Virus record (IMG/VR): IMGVR_UViG_3300030012_001168
Location: 1-31,077 of that record
Reading direction: 5' to 3' (one strand)
Origin: a virus
DNA length: 31,077 nt
Shown here: positions 30,601 to 31,077 of the stretch, piece by piece
How the letters are laid out: each line of letters opens with the position of its first letter
How positions within the stretch are numbered: the first letter of the stretch is position 1
Program-made: the position numbers and the translations under genes
Notes under the pieces: generated by a model
What the model was told of the DNA's origin: nothing
Database searches by the model: none
Seen by the model: only the letters and a program-made list of their open reading frames with translations

Positions 30601-31077
30601 ATCTACTTCAGCCCACTCTCCAGCAGATATTTTTTGTCTAAATACATCTTGACCAGCATCAAATGTTGCAAAACTAGTAGCTCCAGGAACAGTTGTAGCA
30701 ACATACTTATAACCTTTTTGGTTCATTTTAGCCGCACTATACAACTTATAAGCTCTTGTTGCTTCTGCTGTAGTATATCCAGCAGCTTCTAATTTAGCAG
30801 CACCTCTAACTGTGTTTTTCCAAGAATTGTTTATTATAAACCTACCTCCATAATTAACAGCAGCTTTACCAAGAGCACCACCAGCCATAAATAATGGGTC
30901 AAACACAAAAGAACCTACGTCTGTCCAAAAACCTTCTGACTCTGAAGGATTATACCCGTAAGTACTAAACAACTTTCTATCAGTAAGAGCTGTGTAAGCT
31001 AAACCCAAAGAGTTTTTATTTACAGATTCTTTCACAAAATACTCCAAGCTATTATCAACTTGTCCTTTTGGATATTT
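24682..31077 (-). CDS. Giant polyvalent (injected) virion protein, 5' end outside the window
   Basis: The frame is open from the window edge (KYPKGQVDNS...) to TAG, 2131 residues; the TTG at 31047 is not a convincing start. Counting from there: N-terminal hydrophobic/Gly-rich helices (about 25-250). An ADP-ribosyltransferase-like segment starts YFHGSKDKP (about 578) and goes on with MGMHFG and RSIIALTPD. A GNAT-like segment (about 770-885) has KGVGDKIIQKA and LTKIYEKNGFRVVSR. Charged coiled coils follow (885-1260). An LPD38-like C-terminal region (about 1320-2000) contains LNDFLISAPDRATVYLAW. These modules define polyvalent proteins injected with phage DNA to counter host defences. The chain ends FFKE. 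Confidence 0.75.
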   Translation of the reverse strand, partial: KYPKGQVDNSLEYFVKESVNKNSLGLAYTALTDRKLFSTYGYNPSESEGFWTDVGSFVFDPLFMAGGALGKAAVNYGGRFIINNSWKNTVRGAAKLEAAGYTTAEATRAYKLYSAAKMNQKGYKYVATTVPGATSFATFDAGQDVFRQKISAGEWAEVDYVQSLKSGGKGFILGFGVSNVGYGFGRMYNQMSQRGIPKYAEWFAKPVEFGAEVSAFTLGSSVLHGTDIKFQDFVETGKFLGGLKLTHGIRNAPHKILKTAENIKNHRSLYAPKPESRYDAFGKFSESERKQIIRELDLEVNSSPDKIFESLALSPDNLIKTLNSKNVDIYLKQKLNYAFFNSVANVTNSKTGDIDVDAYFTTVPKDVKMNSMVNPKSGKIEYTVDILNNKGEKLYTEIFESKSEALKAEKQFIEASSQGFAFESMINLKRESVSDFNTLLEKNGITESHLVEIFEKGVTNVAPEVRNKVMEMANEASSKATEINKNKIAEAEAFMPMDKPSEMRSGDPALYGQYLRMQKEGKEMTTEQKAELERLNNTSGKELDSVYSEVMGKERAVEVKEPTVEKEVKEEAPEVKTEEAPIEGESKKYFHGSKDKPVISSSMSRFEKGMGMHFGVNKQQAEVRNEKKGTKDGNIFEYNLEPKNSLKVERDFVWEGNEAAEKRFKEDPNAYLREKEQNKELGIESDWFGDYLLDNKIVTQKELQKDPSPAGIRKLLLDKGFDSINYLNTGEVAKGGKPDRSIIALTPDIIKEIGAKPEVKLSNKKETFTQELDKAKSEKPEDYWSVDKVDSKDLKGSKLIEVDGGYGVVTKEGDIKGVFKKPDSKEKGVGDKIIQKAVEEGGRTLDNYDGYLTKIYEKNGFRVVSRTPFNEQYAPEGYNKEKHGTPDIVTMIYDPLKKLDIKEKTFKGETGYDKAIEYRNSFLEQSQKEYKPLSEKQKTRKKFNERIKQIRSEYQGKIDLLKEGTREKANKIKEVRNNLTEVINETNFSGPITKNLLKKASNVKNEKGLENFVQEIEKLNYRNDVKNINEDINSLKRSVRSKLQSGEFGDVKTKALVNDLLDINFKEIETTMGTAEGQTGMKLLNDVKLAMEQLARPRVGAVAGKSSQSEMKSIIENANKLVSEYRAKKEADKIKSQTDAVTTVEQVESLVKEQLSKVEGFEFEAGSLTGSEVRSYSSAALRIRRAQQKLNEALDAGIIESKVYNELSDKIEVASEELLSKRGEFTKASYSEGIEYMREVLNNFESYPNYTSQQKALLEKVINSEYIDKIGYAEDILISGIDAANGYFPTKRLGELSKESMGFKHGNPLYRQIRLGLESKPSLAQKSDTKKGADLLLRDMEFMPLSFLTGKANAEKTGRTLDEVVITPITRSMTSAKADINTVVQEWNKITSSGTLARLFSPSSPMLRRKQLNETMEKLGMIMLEKQYEVNGGNGSFVDRAIRENTNDYGTGDAKRLQEAYNKLPKKTVDGKEMIDWSEAYKGLSKKEKEIYDYVRSQFEGNLRDKQRFVNEYRGKEFQDFESYVPLMRFGKVGIEDFKSIDFVEQIAQGKGKTGLAAGVGKERTTIEPSAVEFNIESLLMRSVVQTNRDFHMTPTVRESFQIIANAQNEFKGIQQENPTDQTNLNVGKYLDAYKERMQQSLGVQFDVSGYQQSFMPALTQRLSGAAYAAALNRPGRLAVETGVEYLRVGVGASTPETPNVIINQFKENLERIVGTRFEDGKIKFGRQDKTANDLMNFTNSQFRLKFNKHSINGEYDVLSGLYRNGALKTLNDFLISAPDRATVYLAWMPTFQTQFKEITGASFNRKEYRQNPSYRKQFEKEIFDAAAIADREAVKWKNTTLKGGGRSQIKLPFGSVDVNNRTLGPIVTYMSNFGALESLNFGRSARNIYFGNTPTEKANSLKQVSAQFAGGVAYGIGTSLEFLMYQQLVAESEPNTTKRAQMLSEVDKKRRELFSTEGIIKTSAANATFLLTSKYSQVGRNLMLLTAGALQGLTGDEEMDDLISEFTKIAYYAEPLNLEGYGPKTEVIRAAAPMYYNAIEIVMDNAEAIRNYKEATDGSKSFTDPEGREAAALFDMLVNLQRALLLTQGTSIPFNKDVEYLSRYGIAPLGGLDVEGPTKGTERTKKFFKE

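Noticed and set aside
31036-31047. TTG at 31047 as the start of the giant protein
   Set aside because: The same frame stays open upstream to the window edge (YPKGQVDNS...), so the gene very likely starts outside the window.
1-31077. tRNA genes, CRISPR arrays, insertion sequences, integrase or attachment sites
   Set aside because: I saw no cloverleaf-like sequence, regularly spaced repeats, transposase or integrase motif. A profile search could still find a divergent tRNA.

Overview
The window looks like part of a tailed-phage genome whose host is a marine member of the Bacteroidetes, probably a flavobacterium. Five observations support this. (1) The DNA is AT-rich and genes are packed with ATGA or TAATG overlaps. 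(2) Start codons follow AT-rich leaders rather than Shine-Dalgarno sites. (3) Promoters fit the Bacteroidetes TTTG-N17-23-TAnnTTTG pattern. (4) There is a DUF3127-type single-strand-binding-like protein. (5) Secreted proteins carry Bacteroidetes-type modules, including a type IX secretion (T9SS) sorting domain. I see no integrase, repressor, tRNA, insertion sequence or CRISPR array. No stretch over 300 bases lacks a gene; the longest gaps are about 60-70 bases.

Region 1 (1-6071, + strand) holds about 23 very small, mostly unrecognised early-type genes. Two look like DNA-repair proteins: a HhH-glycosylase-like protein (2731-3333) and a pyrimidine-dimer-glycosylase-like protein (3605-4078). Several short genes under 60 codons fill the gaps between longer ones. 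A 14-bp palindrome, TCGGACAAGTCCGA or its AT-centred variant, occurs five times inside coding sequence between 481 and 4941 and I found it nowhere else in the window.

Region 2 (6085-12780, + strand) is a recombination and replication module with its own promoter. It encodes a Rad52-like annealing protein, a RecE/Cas4-like exonuclease, a protein with a DnaA domain IV helix-turn-helix, a winged-helix protein, a DUF3127 OB-fold protein, a DUF4373 replication protein, a primase-helicase, two further PD-(D/E)XK nuclease-like proteins and a DUF3310-like protein. A strong hairpin terminator (8771-8797) separates the DUF3127 gene from the DUF4373 gene, and a second one ends the module at 12751-12780.

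Region 3 (12781-18778, + strand) starts with a promoter overlapped by an inverted repeat. It encodes a 1352-residue tail-fibre-like protein, then from a further promoter a metallophosphoesterase, a small protein, a membrane-anchored coiled-coil (spanin-like) protein and a zinc-ribbon protein.

Region 4 (24665-18781, - strand) is one compact operon read from a textbook promoter. It encodes two virion-type proteins (one LamG-like), an outer-membrane-barrel-like protein, a membrane coiled-coil protein, a secreted thioredoxin-fold protein lacking both active-site cysteines, a secreted T9SS-tagged repeat protein, a two-helix holin candidate and a T7-lysozyme-type amidase. Lysis and host-envelope functions are therefore co-transcribed. 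It meets Region 3 tail to tail with 2 bases between stop codons.

Region 5 (31077-24682, - strand) is the C-terminal 2131 residues of a giant polyvalent protein that runs out of the window. It has an ADP-ribosyltransferase-like segment, a GNAT-like segment, long coiled coils and an LPD38-like C-terminal region, as expected for a protein packaged in the head and injected with the DNA.

The strongest candidates for something undescribed are the phage-encoded T9SS cargo with its secreted neighbours, and the five-copy intragenic palindrome.
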